The notes beneath the pieces are model-generated. The model saw nothing but the letters and a program-made list of their open reading frames with translations. It was not told the origin of the DNA and ran no database searches. From NCBI GenBank assembly GCA_038065125.1, contig JBBTRP010000057.1, positions 1-15,540 of the forward strand: a DNA stretch of 15,540 bases. The letters run 5' to 3'. Origin of the DNA: JBBTRP01 sp038065125. GTDB taxonomy: Bacteria > Patescibacteriota > Patescibacteriia > JACQRZ01. The position numbers were made by a program, and so were the translations under genes. Of this stretch, positions 1 to 6,154 are shown one piece after another; positions within the stretch are counted from its first letter, which is position 1; every line of letters begins with the position of its first letter.

Positions 1-2354
1 TCGAGGTGGAAAAACTTTGCCAGCGAGTTCAGCGTTTCCTGGCCGTGTGTTGCCGTGTGGACCGCTCCACCGATTGCCTGGGCAAACTTTCCGCTTCCCA
101 CAAACCATCCACCGGCAGCGGCAGTTAATAGTCGCGCAACAACGCCGCCCATTTGTTGGAACGCCTTTCCGCCTTTGCGGTCGGAAACCTCCTTGATCAT
201 TCGATCAAGCGAACCGTTCAGTGCGCGATCAAGGCGCAGTTTTTCTTGCTCCGGAGAGAGCGCTTGCGCTTTGATCACCACCTCTTCTTGCTGATAGGTT
301 TCTTGGGCAAAGGATTTGAGACGATCTTGAAGTCCGAGGTAGGTCGTCCCCAGGTTGGTCTCGTACTCATCGCCCATCTGGGCTTTGAAATTTTTGGAGA
401 GCCACTTCTCGATGTCGACGTTTTTGATCTTGCGGTCGATCTCGATTGTGGCCATGTGCTCAAATACCTGCTCACGGGTGAGCGCGGTAATTTCTTCCGG
501 CGTCATGGTACGAAGGAGCCCCTTTGCACCGCGCTGTTTTTTTTCGGCACCGCGCTGCATGAGGTCAAAGAGCGAGAGGAAGGTGACCGGACCAGCGATA
601 AATTGACGAAACGCCGCGATCGCTCCGCCGATCGCGCCTGCCGCCGCAAATCCGGGGAAGAGAACGCCCGCAGCCGTAATCCCGAGTGAGGCGCCCAGCG
701 CGCCAAGACTTACCACAGTCGTCCATTTTGCGTGGCGGCGGTACCCGGTAAAAAAGTCGGAAATCTGTTTGATGACGGGAAGGTTTCTGACGATTTCAAT
801 TCCGCGCGCCTCGCGTTTTGCGGCCGATATCCGCTGAGTAATGCGAGCGTCGAACTTGCCTGCGGTTGTCTCGGCACGCGCTTGGGATTCGGCCGCTGCC
901 GGAGTCGGCGCGGTACGCGACTCGAAGTCGGCAAGAGCTTTCTGAACGATTTGCTCCACGACATACTCAAGCATCCGGTTCCGCTTGTCCAAGTATCTCA
1001 CCTGCTGCTCTGCGGGAATCGGCACTCCTTTTTTTCGAAGATCAGCAAGTTGAGTATGCAGCTCAAGAAACGACGTTTGTGTTGCAATCGAGACCGGCCC
1101 GCCTGCAGCGCCAACACCGATCACGTCGACTTCATTTTTTGCCGCATCCAGGAAAAACCCCGCGCGTCCCGGTGTGGAAAACGCCTGGAGCTCTTTAAGC
1201 GCAGTCGCGCGACGTGCTGTGTCCTTTTGTAAATCTTCAGAGAGAGCGATTTTTTTTGTCGCGCCCTCGACCGTTTGTTCCAGCTCTTCCCCTTTTGCGC
1301 GGAACGAGAAGCCTGCCGCGAGTACTTGCGCAAGTTCGGTGCGTTTTTCGGTACCGGCAGCCTGCTGCTGTCTGCGTGGCGTGCCGGTCGGGTTGAGTTC
1401 AATTGCTTTTTTGAGAAGCCGTTCGAGCCGTTCGGCGATCAGGCCATTGCGTTCGATGTGTGCGCTTCGCTCCTGCGCTTCGGTCGGCGTTTCTTGCGGC
1501 AGCGCGTTTGTGTTGCCGGTGCGCTTGAGGAGTGAGAGAAGCGTGCTGTAATCCCCCGGGATTGGATTTTCCCCGGACACGTCTCGCAGCTCTCGGTCGG
1601 CGCGGCGGCGGAAACGAAGATTGATGGAGGGGCTTTTTCCGATTTTAAAATCAAACTCGATCGACTCGATCAACGTCTGGATGCGTTCAACGAATTGTAG
1701 CCGCTCCTGTTGAGAAAGCGCCTCCGGGTAGGGAAGGGTAAACTCCTCATCTTCACCAACCGTAACCGCGACAACAGCCTGTTCCGGCGTGACGCGGACA
1801 CTCGGCCGCCGATTGATCTCTTCAGTAATACGCGCATACCGCTCCGCTTGCGTCTCCGCCTGCTCAGCACGCGGCTGGGCGGCCGGAGCGGCTGGTGCGC
1901 CGGCAGGGGGTTGCTCGGCACGAGCGGGACGACCGGCGGCAGCTCCAGCCGCGGCAGGGTCTGCTTGTGGTGCAGGCGCTCTTGCGGCAGCTTCTGGCGG
2001 GACCCCGGCCAGCACCTGTTCAGACTGCGCCGCTATTCTATCCAAAAGAGCCCTGTGCCCGGGAGTTAAGCGAGGATTCACAGCAGGGACGGGAGCAGCT
2101 GCTGGAACGACGACGACGGGCGGTGGAACGTCAACGGGAAGGGGGAGGGTAGGATCCGCGGGCGGGGGGACGGGAGCAGCATCGCCGAGGACGGGAACAC
2201 GACCTCCCGAAAGGCGATTCAGGAGAGCTCGTTTTTGAGCAGCCTCATCATCAGGCGGCGCAGGAGTGACGGTCTCATCTGCGCCCCCTCCTTCCGGCGG
2301 CTCTATCGATGGGCCGGTGTTTGGGTCGTGCGGTTGTTGGGGATCACCCGCCAT
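1..2354 (-). CDS. Large Pro/Ala-rich membrane protein of unknown function, partial (C-terminus off the window)
   Basis: One uninterrupted minus-strand frame runs from ATG at 2354 to the window edge: 784 complete codons and no stop. I do not recognise the family. Residues 1-40 are acidic and Pro-rich, and residues 60-165 are a low-complexity Pro/Ala stretch. Two similar short segments, around residues 42-60 and 101-121, share the pattern RALL[ND]R[LI]. Residues 165-540 are charged and mostly helical, with Gln/Glu-rich parts that could form coiled coils. W544 is followed by a long Gly/Ala-rich hydrophobic segment (about 545-582) and a second one (585-598). A third lies near residues 734-750. 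This suggests a large cytoplasmic or wall-facing N-terminus anchored by membrane helices. The gene starts 9 nt after the preceding minus-strand gene, so the two are probably cotranscribed. There is no Shine-Dalgarno site. Plus-strand ORFs here are shadows. Confidence 0.8.
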   Translation of the reverse strand, partial: MAGDPQQPHDPNTGPSIEPPEGGGADETVTPAPPDDEAAQKRALLNRLSGGRVPVLGDAAPVPPPADPTLPLPVDVPPPVVVVPAAAPVPAVNPRLTPGHRALLDRIAAQSEQVLAGVPPEAAARAPAPQADPAAAGAAAGRPARAEQPPAGAPAAPAAQPRAEQAETQAERYARITEEINRRPSVRVTPEQAVVAVTVGEDEEFTLPYPEALSQQERLQFVERIQTLIESIEFDFKIGKSPSINLRFRRRADRELRDVSGENPIPGDYSTLLSLLKRTGNTNALPQETPTEAQERSAHIERNGLIAERLERLLKKAIELNPTGTPRRQQQAAGTEKRTELAQVLAAGFSFRAKGEELEQTVEGATKKIALSEDLQKDTARRATALKELQAFSTPGRAGFFLDAAKNEVDVIGVGAAGGPVSIATQTSFLELHTQLADLRKKGVPIPAEQQVRYLDKRNRMLEYVVEQIVQKALADFESRTAPTPAAAESQARAETTAGKFDARITQRISAAKREARGIEIVRNLPVIKQISDFFTGYRRHAKWTTVVSLGALGASLGITAAGVLFPGFAAAGAIGGAIAAFRQFIAGPVTFLSLFDLMQRGAEKKQRGAKGLLRTMTPEEITALTREQVFEHMATIEIDRKIKNVDIEKWLSKNFKAQMGDEYETNLGTTYLGLQDRLKSFAQETYQQEEVVIKAQALSPEQEKLRLDRALNGSLDRMIKEVSDRKGGKAFQQMGGVVARLLTAAAGGWFVGSGKFAQAIGGAVHTATHGQETLNSLAKFFHL

Positions 2355-2363
2355 AGAGGTTTA

Positions 2364-2659
2364 TTATTTGACAGTTTCCCACGCATTTTGCAGTAGGGAG
2401 TCGATGGCGTCGTCGTCAAAGCTTTTGTCGTCTGAGTGAGCCCACTTGAGAAGAGTCCTGAGTCGTTTTACATCCGGATCCTCTTTCTGACCCATCGCCG
2501 CTTTCCGCTCCGCGTTATAGTCTCGAATCTGATTCGGACTCATGGAACTAGATTTCTCGATAGTAAGTGGCGGAGAAACTTCCTTTGGTTTCGTCTGGGT
2601 TTTTATTTGTTGAAGGACCCTTCTTGCCAGCTCTCGTCCATAGTGTTTTGACCACTTTC
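2364..2659 (-). CDS. Hypothetical protein, 5' end lost in the assembly gap
   Basis: The minus-strand frame is open from the edge of the N gap to a tandem TAA TAA stop (first TAA at 2366-2364), about 97 visible codons. An internal ATG at 2543 would give 59 residues. The frame stays open upstream of it with plausible protein (basic, Lys/Gln-rich, e.g. YGRELARRVLQQIKTQTKP), so the true start probably lies in or beyond the gap. The C-terminal 35 residues are acidic and helical (HSDDKSFDDDAIDSLLQNAW). No known domain is recognised. It lies 9 nt upstream of the large membrane protein gene and in the same direction, so a shared transcript and related role are likely but not shown. Confidence 0.6.
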
Positions 2660-2759
2660 NNNNNNNNNNNNNNNNNNNNNNNNNNNNNNNNNNNNNNNNN
2701 NNNNNNNNNNNNNNNNNNNNNNNNNNNNNNNNNNNNNNNNNNNNNNNNNNNNNNNNNNN
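2660..2759. other. Assembly gap of exactly 100 N
   Basis: There are 100 consecutive N, the conventional placeholder for a scaffold gap of unknown length. It cuts the 5' part of the small minus-strand gene and directly abuts the 3' end of tRNA-Val. Real distance, and even adjacency, across it should not be assumed. Confidence 0.99.
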
Positions 2760-2833
2760 TGCGCGTACGAGGACTCGAACCTCGGACCTTCACAATGTCA
2801 ATGTGACGCTCTAACCAACTGAGCTATACGCGC
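2760..2833 (-). tRNA. tRNA-Val (anticodon GAC)
   Basis: The minus strand folds as a full cloverleaf. The acceptor stem GCGCGTA/TACGCGC pairs perfectly, the D arm is GCTCAGTTGGTTAGAGC, and the anticodon stem is TCACA/TGTGA. The loop TTGACAT gives anticodon GAC (reads GUC/GUU). The T loop is GTTCGAGTC and the discriminator is A. Whether CCA is encoded cannot be seen because the N gap starts right after the discriminator. It lies downstream of tRNA-Ala(TGC) and probably shares its transcript. Confidence 0.95.
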
Positions 2834-2845
2834 GCGTTGTCTTCA

Positions 2846-2877
2846 TGTCGCTTAGGATCCTGGTGGACCCTAGGAGA
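2846..2877. repeat. Direct repeat copy A: duplicated 3' end of tRNA-Ala plus flank
   Basis: This 32-bp block is identical to 2995-3026, 149 bp away. Read on the minus strand it carries the last 17 nt of tRNA-Ala (part of the T arm, the acceptor 3' strand, discriminator and CCA) followed by 15 nt of downstream flank. Similarity continues past a 1-nt indel (aga-tcg versus agaatcg). The tRNA body is absent, so this is a 3'-end fragment and not a gene. Confidence 0.9.
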
Positions 2878-2933
2878 TCGCCTACAACTCTCGGCTCGCC
2901 GTCGCTCGCCTCGGTCGCAGGCCGCCCCTCGCG

Positions 2934-3000
2934 GTCTGGCCTGGTGGCCAGACATCGCTGCGGTCTTCGATTCTCCACGCGACACAACCGTTTGTGTCGC
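2934..3000. other. Two perfect hairpins in the spacer between tRNA genes
   Basis: Hairpin 1 is 2934-2941 paired with 2946-2953 (8 bp, loop TGGT). Hairpin 2 is 2979-2987 paired with 2992-3000 (9 bp, loop CCGT). An 11-bp inverted repeat, 2966-2976 with 3022-3032, encloses hairpin 2 and reaches into the T arm of tRNA-Ala. No T-run follows on either strand, so these are not classical intrinsic terminators. They may be processing signals or recombination relics. The rest of the 2834-3009 spacer is GC-rich with iterated TCGCT/CTCGCC words and no supported gene. Confidence 0.6.
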
Positions 3001-3026
3001 TTAGGATCCTGGTGGACCCTAGGAGA
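2995..3026. repeat. Direct repeat copy B: true 3' end of tRNA-Ala plus flank
   Basis: This is the partner of the 32-bp block at 2846-2877. Its right half is the genuine 3' end of tRNA-Ala(TGC), including CCA, and its left half is the flank immediately downstream of the tRNA. Confidence 0.9.
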
Positions 3027-3083
3027 ATCGAACTCCTATTTCCCGGATGCAAACCGGGTGCTCTACCATTAAGCTAAGGGCCC
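3010..3083 (-). tRNA. tRNA-Ala (anticodon TGC), CCA encoded
   Basis: Minus-strand cloverleaf: acceptor GGGCCCT/AGGGTCC with the G3:U70 wobble pair that marks alanine tRNAs, D arm GCTTAATGGTAGAGC, and anticodon stem CCCGG/CCGGG. The loop TTTGCAT gives anticodon TGC. The T arm is GGAG-TTCGATT-CTCC, the discriminator is A, and CCA is encoded (3012-3010). It is the only tRNA here shown to have a templated CCA. Its last 17 nt are duplicated downstream. Confidence 0.96.
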
Positions 3084-3097
3084 CTGACATGGAGTCT

Positions 3098-3126
3098 ATC
3101 CTAAACCACCTTGCCGCTTTTTGCAA
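3098..3126 (-). promoter_or_regulatory. Candidate promoter for the tRNA-Ala/tRNA-Val transcript
   Basis: Minus strand: TTGCAA (3126-3121), 17-nt spacer, TAGGAT (3103-3098). Each box matches the sigma-70 consensus at 4 of 6 positions. Initiation would fall about 8 nt before the tRNA-Ala 5' end. It overlaps the opposing promoter of the CCA enzyme gene. Confidence 0.4.
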
Positions 3127-3138
3127 ACCAGCCATACT
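3111..3138 (+). promoter_or_regulatory. Candidate promoter for the CCA-enzyme operon
   Basis: TTGCCG (3111-3116), 16-nt spacer, CATACT (3133-3138). Both boxes are 4/6. Predicted initiation at about 3145 almost coincides with ATG 3146, suggesting a leaderless or near-leaderless mRNA. This fits the absence of a Shine-Dalgarno site. Confidence 0.4.
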
Positions 3139-3145
3139 ACACAAT

Positions 3146-4672
3146 ATGCTACCGACCAAGTCGTTTACCGTACTTAAACGGGCAGGCGAGGCACTTCTTC
3201 AAAGGAAGGAGTTTTTTTTCTGCGGCACAATCCTTGAGGCATTCTCGGGAAGCGAGCTCTATCTTGTCGGCGGGACAGTGCGCGATCTTCTTCTTAAGAG
3301 ACCCATGAAAGACTACGACCTCGTAGTGCGCGGCGTGTCACTTTCAAAATTACAGACACTCTTAAAAGATTTGGGCACCGTCAACCTCGTCGGAAAAAAA
3401 TTCGGTGTACTCAAATTCACTCCGCGGGAATCAAACATGATTATCGATATCGCCCTTCCACGGACAGAGTTTTCGCTAACCAACACCGGGCAGTACCGCG
3501 ACTTCGCGATTCAAAGCGACTATCGCATGAGTATTGAAAACGACCTTGCGCGCCGCGACTTTACGATCAACGCACTTGCATACGACCTGCGCGCTGGCAA
3601 ACTCCTCGATCCCTGGGGCGGCATGAATGATCTTTCCAGTCGCACAATCCGTGCGGTCGGCGATCCGCACACGAGATTCCAAGAAGATTATACTCGCGTG
3701 TTGCGCGCGGTGCGTTTCTCGTGTCAACTCGGCTTTGTAATCGCACCGCACACCCTCCGTGCCGTAAAAGAATATGTCGGCCGCCTGAACGACGAAATTA
3801 AAGGAGAGCGGGTCGTTCCCTACGAACTGGTGTCTCGCGAGATGATCAAAGCCCTTGTGTCAGATACCGTTGTCGCATTCGATTACTTCGACACGCTTGG
3901 AATTTTTGAATGCTTCATGCCGGAGCTTACTATAATGAAGCGCTGTCCTCAACCAAAACAATGGCACAGCGAGGGCGACGTATGGACGCATACACGCCTT
4001 GCCCTTCAAAGTCTTTCGAGCAAAGCATTCGTAAAAGAGTTCGACTCGACACCACCTTCCGCACTCCTCATCCTCGCGGTTTTATTGCATGACATCGGAA
4101 AGCCGCTGACAATCAAAACGCCTAAAAAAGATCACGTGTCGCGCATTCGCTTCGACGGCCACGATCGGGTCGGCGCCGTGTCCGCGCGCAGTATCTGCGA
4201 GCGACTGCGCACCTCAAGCGTCGAGGGATATGGAGTCGACCCCGAGCACATCCACTGGCTTGTGAAGAACCATCTCCTTATTCTCAATGCAGACCTTTCT
4301 ACGCTTAAAAATACGACCATAGAGCGGTATTTCTTTCGGGATGCTATCCTTGGATCCGCCCTATTGCAACTCTCCTACGCTGACGGAGCAGGTTCGATCA
4401 CTCAGCGAGGAGTGAAAGGACTCGACCGGTACCGGACATTCAAAAAGCGATTGGTACTCTTCAAGAAAACAGCCGGTATGAAACGCGCGCTTCCAAAGTC
4501 AATCCTTGACGGGGACGAGATCATGAAGATTACAAAACTGAACCCCGGACCCGACATTGGCCGCCTTCTGACCGTACTGCGCGAAGAGCAGCTGGCGGGA
4601 AGGATCAAAACAAAGGGGAAGGCAAAAAAATTTATCACTGCAACTCAAAACTCAAATGTCAAAACTCAATAA
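3146..4672 (+). CDS. cca: CCA tRNA nucleotidyltransferase with HD domain
   Basis: Adds CCA (or, in sister enzymes, poly(A)) to RNA 3' ends without a template, using CTP and ATP. Class II nucleotidyltransferase motifs are clear: LVGGTVRD at residues 40-47, catalytic carboxylates DYD at 56-58, RRDFTINALAYDL at 136-148, and further on EDYTRVLRAVRFS. A C-terminal HD domain follows, with LLHDIGKP (H315, D316) and a downstream DGHD. The frame is open back into antisense tRNA-Ala. I chose ATG 3146 (508 residues) because it lies just after promoter-like boxes; ATG 3089 is the alternative. At least three neighbouring tRNA genes lack CCA, which favours CCA addition over polyadenylation. The last residues (TQNSNVKTQ) are encoded by a simple repeat, and the gene overlaps the next by 17 bp. 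Confidence 0.92.
   Translation: MLPTKSFTVLKRAGEALLQRKEFFFCGTILEAFSGSELYLVGGTVRDLLLKRPMKDYDLVVRGVSLSKLQTLLKDLGTVNLVGKKFGVLKFTPRESNMIIDIALPRTEFSLTNTGQYRDFAIQSDYRMSIENDLARRDFTINALAYDLRAGKLLDPWGGMNDLSSRTIRAVGDPHTRFQEDYTRVLRAVRFSCQLGFVIAPHTLRAVKEYVGRLNDEIKGERVVPYELVSREMIKALVSDTVVAFDYFDTLGIFECFMPELTIMKRCPQPKQWHSEGDVWTHTRLALQSLSSKAFVKEFDSTPPSALLILAVLLHDIGKPLTIKTPKKDHVSRIRFDGHDRVGAVSARSICERLRTSSVEGYGVDPEHIHWLVKNHLLILNADLSTLKNTTIERYFFRDAILGSALLQLSYADGAGSITQRGVKGLDRYRTFKKRLVLFKKTAGMKRALPKSILDGDEIMKITKLNPGPDIGRLLTVLREEQLAGRIKTKGKAKKFITATQNSNVKTQ
4642..4669. repeat. AACTCAA simple repeat across the cca/pseudouridine synthase junction
   Basis: Three copies of AACTCAA occur at 4642-4648, 4649-4655 and 4663-4669. 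The tract encodes the C-terminus of the CCA enzyme, contains the ATG (4656) of the next gene, and its last T (4670) begins the TAA stop. No Shine-Dalgarno motif is present. Confidence 0.75.
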
Positions 4673-5612
4673 TCAAAATCATATTACCGTCAAAGAAGTC
4701 GATGACGGAAAGCGGCTTGATGTATATCTCGCGGAAGAACTTCGTGTGACCCGCTCGCAAGTGCAAAAGATGATCGGCCGCGGCGACGTGCTCGTGAACG
4801 GGGCGCCCCCCAAAAAAACCGGCATCAAACTTTCAGTCGGCGACGCGATTAGAATTATCGAATCTTCCACTAACCCCTATACCCTAACCCCTATACCCTT
4901 CCCCAAGATTCTCGTCGAAACCCCTGACTATCTCATCGTCGACAAACCCGCGGGGCTCATCGTCCATGCCGCGCCGTCAAAAGAGCAGATCACGCTCGTG
5001 GATCTCTTGCTCGAGCAGTATCCCGAACTTAAAGGGATTGGTGACGACCCCTTGCGGCCGGGCATCGTCCATCGACTCGACAAGGATGCCTCCGGCATCA
5101 TGGTGGTCGCGCGTACGCAGGATAGTTTTGACTCTCTCAAGCGGCAGTTCAAACTCAGACGTGTTCACAAGGAGTACAGTATTCTTGTGCGGGGCATCGT
5201 GACACCGTCGGAGGGCAGGATCGACCTTCCCATCGCGCGATGCGCATCGCACTCGACTCGGTTTGTCGGTAATGCCGCAGCCGGCCGGCAGGCGATCACG
5301 AACTATTCCGTTGAGAAGTTTGTTGATGGCTGTTCTCTCGTGCGCGTGACGCCCGAGACGGGACGAACTCATCAGATTCGTGTGCATTTCATGAGTCGCG
5401 GATACCCACTCGTTGGCGATACGGTCTATAAAAGAAAGCAAACCGCGAAAAATTCTGAGGTTTTTGAGAGTGCAGCCAGTCGTCTTATGCTTCACGCGAG
5501 CGTCCTGGAATTCCGGGATCTTTCCGGCTCCCCCAAGCAGTATGAGTGCCCACCCGGCAAAGACTTTCTTGAGATAGTCAGTCGTATTGACAAAAACCCA
5601 GATACCCTCTAA
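4656..5612 (+). CDS. RluA-family 23S rRNA pseudouridine synthase
   Basis: Isomerises uridine to pseudouridine in structured RNA, probably 23S rRNA; the exact site (RluD- or RluC-like) cannot be assigned from sequence alone. An N-terminal S4 RNA-binding domain spans about residues 10-70 (KRLDVYLAEE..., VLVNG). The catalytic domain has the motif HRLDKDASG with H139 and catalytic Asp D142, and the family motif RTHQIRVH further on. Length 318 is normal. Between the two domains, residues 72-81 (STNPYTLTPI region) are encoded by a perfect 14-bp tandem repeat. The start lies inside the cca coding region (17-bp overlap), implying coupled translation. The TAA stop lies inside another repeat tract. Confidence 0.93.
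   Translation: MSKLNNQNHITVKEVDDGKRLDVYLAEELRVTRSQVQKMIGRGDVLVNGAPPKKTGIKLSVGDAIRIIESSTNPYTLTPIPFPKILVETPDYLIVDKPAGLIVHAAPSKEQITLVDLLLEQYPELKGIGDDPLRPGIVHRLDKDASGIMVVARTQDSFDSLKRQFKLRRVHKEYSILVRGIVTPSEGRIDLPIARCASHSTRFVGNAAAGRQAITNYSVEKFVDGCSLVRVTPETGRTHQIRVHFMSRGYPLVGDTVYKRKQTAKNSEVFESAASRLMLHASVLEFRDLSGSPKQYECPPGKDFLEIVSRIDKNPDTL
4870..4897. repeat. 14-bp tandem repeat (CTAACCCCTATACC x2) inside a coding region
   Basis: Two perfect 14-bp units, 4870-4883 and 4884-4897, are telomere-like in composition. They lie in frame within the linker of the pseudouridine synthase, between the S4 and catalytic domains. Related CTAACC words recur at 5607-5638. Confidence 0.9.
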
Positions 5613-5638
5613 CCTATAACCTACCAACTCTAACCTAT
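5607..5638. repeat. CTAACC-type repeat at the pseudouridine synthase/rplS junction
   Basis: The 11-mer CTCTAACCTAT occurs at 5607-5617 and 5628-5638, with related words between. The first copy supplies the TAA stop (5610-5612) of the pseudouridine synthase. The second ends 4 nt before the ATG of rplS, replacing any Shine-Dalgarno site. Confidence 0.8.
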
Positions 5639-5642
5639 CACT

Positions 5643-5981
5643 ATGCCTGAAACAGTACTTCAAAATGCATTCACCGACGTCATCCCCGGTATGACGGTCC
5701 GCGTTCATCAAAAAATCAAAGAAACAAACCCGAAGGGCGAAGAGAAGGAGCGGGTACAGATTTTTGAGGGCATCGTTATTAAGCGAAAGGGAAAGAATTC
5801 GACCGGAGCGACCATCACAGTCCGCAAGATTTCCGACGGTGTCGGAGTCGAAAAGATTTTTCCGGTCGCGCTTCCCTCGATTGTTAAGGTCGAGAAAAAG
5901 AAGCAGGCAGTCGTACGGCGAGCAAAACTCTATTATCTGCGAACCTCAAAAAAGAAGCTCAAAGAGAAAACGCTCGCCTAA
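5643..5981 (+). CDS. rplS: Large-subunit ribosomal protein L19
   Basis: L19 lies at the interface of the 50S and 30S subunits. The 112-residue protein matches the family throughout: PGMTVRVHQKIKE near residues 15-27, then RVQIFEGIVIKRKG, TVRKISDGVGVEKIFP and RRAKLYYLR. The length is typical. It lies 30 nt after the pseudouridine synthase in the same direction, so it is probably the last gene of the cca operon. No Shine-Dalgarno sequence precedes ATG 5643; the leader is CTAACC-type repeat. The stop codon is in the loop of the following terminator, so the last codons are also the 5' arm of that hairpin. Confidence 0.97.
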   Translation: MPETVLQNAFTDVIPGMTVRVHQKIKETNPKGEEKERVQIFEGIVIKRKGKNSTGATITVRKISDGVGVEKIFPVALPSIVKVEKKKQAVVRRAKLYYLRTSKKKLKEKTLA

Positions 5982-5996
5982 CTCGGCGAGCGTTTT
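5967..5996 (+). terminator. Intrinsic terminator after rplS
   Basis: A perfect 12-bp stem pairs AAAACGCTCGCC (5967-5978) with GGCGAGCGTTTT (5985-5996). The 6-nt loop contains the rplS stop codon. The 3' arm ends in TTTT. The short T-run makes it moderate on the plus strand; the A-run allows bidirectional use. Confidence 0.85.
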
Positions 5997-6005
5997 ACGG
6001 GTCGC

Positions 6006-6032
6006 TTGAAGATTCAAAAGGGGTGATATACC
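6006..6032 (+). promoter_or_regulatory. Candidate promoter of the tRNA-Leu/Val/Ala cluster
   Basis: An extended -10 element, TG-A-TATACC, occupies 6024-6032, with a weak -35-like TTGAAG (6006-6011) at 15-nt spacing. Initiation near 6039 would leave a roughly 10-nt leader before tRNA-Leu. It lies just after the rplS terminator. Confidence 0.5.
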
Positions 6033-6048
6033 ATTACGGAATCAGTGC

Positions 6049-6132
6049 GCGCGGGTGGCGAAACTGGTAGACGCATCAGCTTGAGGGGCTGACGCTCGCA
6101 AGAGTGTGGAGGTTCGAATCCTCTCCCGCGCA
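6049..6132 (+). tRNA. tRNA-Leu (anticodon GAG)
   Basis: Class II tRNA of 84 nt. Acceptor GCGCGGG/CCCGCGC, anticodon stem TCAGC/GCTGA, loop TTGAGGG with anticodon GAG, a long variable arm (CGCTCGCAAGAGTG), T loop GTTCGAATC and discriminator A. No CCA is encoded (TTT follows), so the CCA enzyme encoded upstream is needed. Confidence 0.97.
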
Positions 6133-6154
6133 TTTGAGAATTAGTGGACATATT

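Noticed and set aside
153..2238. Plus-strand ORFs of up to 178 residues (153-689, 732-1232, 1789-2238) as genes
   Set aside because: A single minus-strand frame of 784 codons spans the whole region with protein-like composition. The plus-strand frames are short, overlapping and low-complexity shadows of it.
2548..2806. ORFs reading through the N gap on either strand
   Set aside because: They exist only because N codons are not stops. The real minus-strand frame is 2364-2659, and 2760-2833 is a tRNA.
2846..3026. CRISPR array
   Set aside because: Only two copies of the 32-bp block exist, 149 bp apart, and the block is explained by the tRNA-Ala 3' end.
2845..3072. 75-residue plus-strand ORF between the two tRNA genes
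   Set aside because: It runs through the repeat and antisense across tRNA-Ala, with no start signals.
3047..3145. Longer N-terminus for the CCA enzyme starting at 3047
   Set aside because: That start lies inside antisense tRNA-Ala, and upstream residues are unlike the family. 3146 follows promoter-like boxes; 3089 remains possible.
4977..5711. 244-residue minus-strand ORF
   Set aside because: It is antisense to the clear pseudouridine synthase and the start of rplS, and shows no family motifs.
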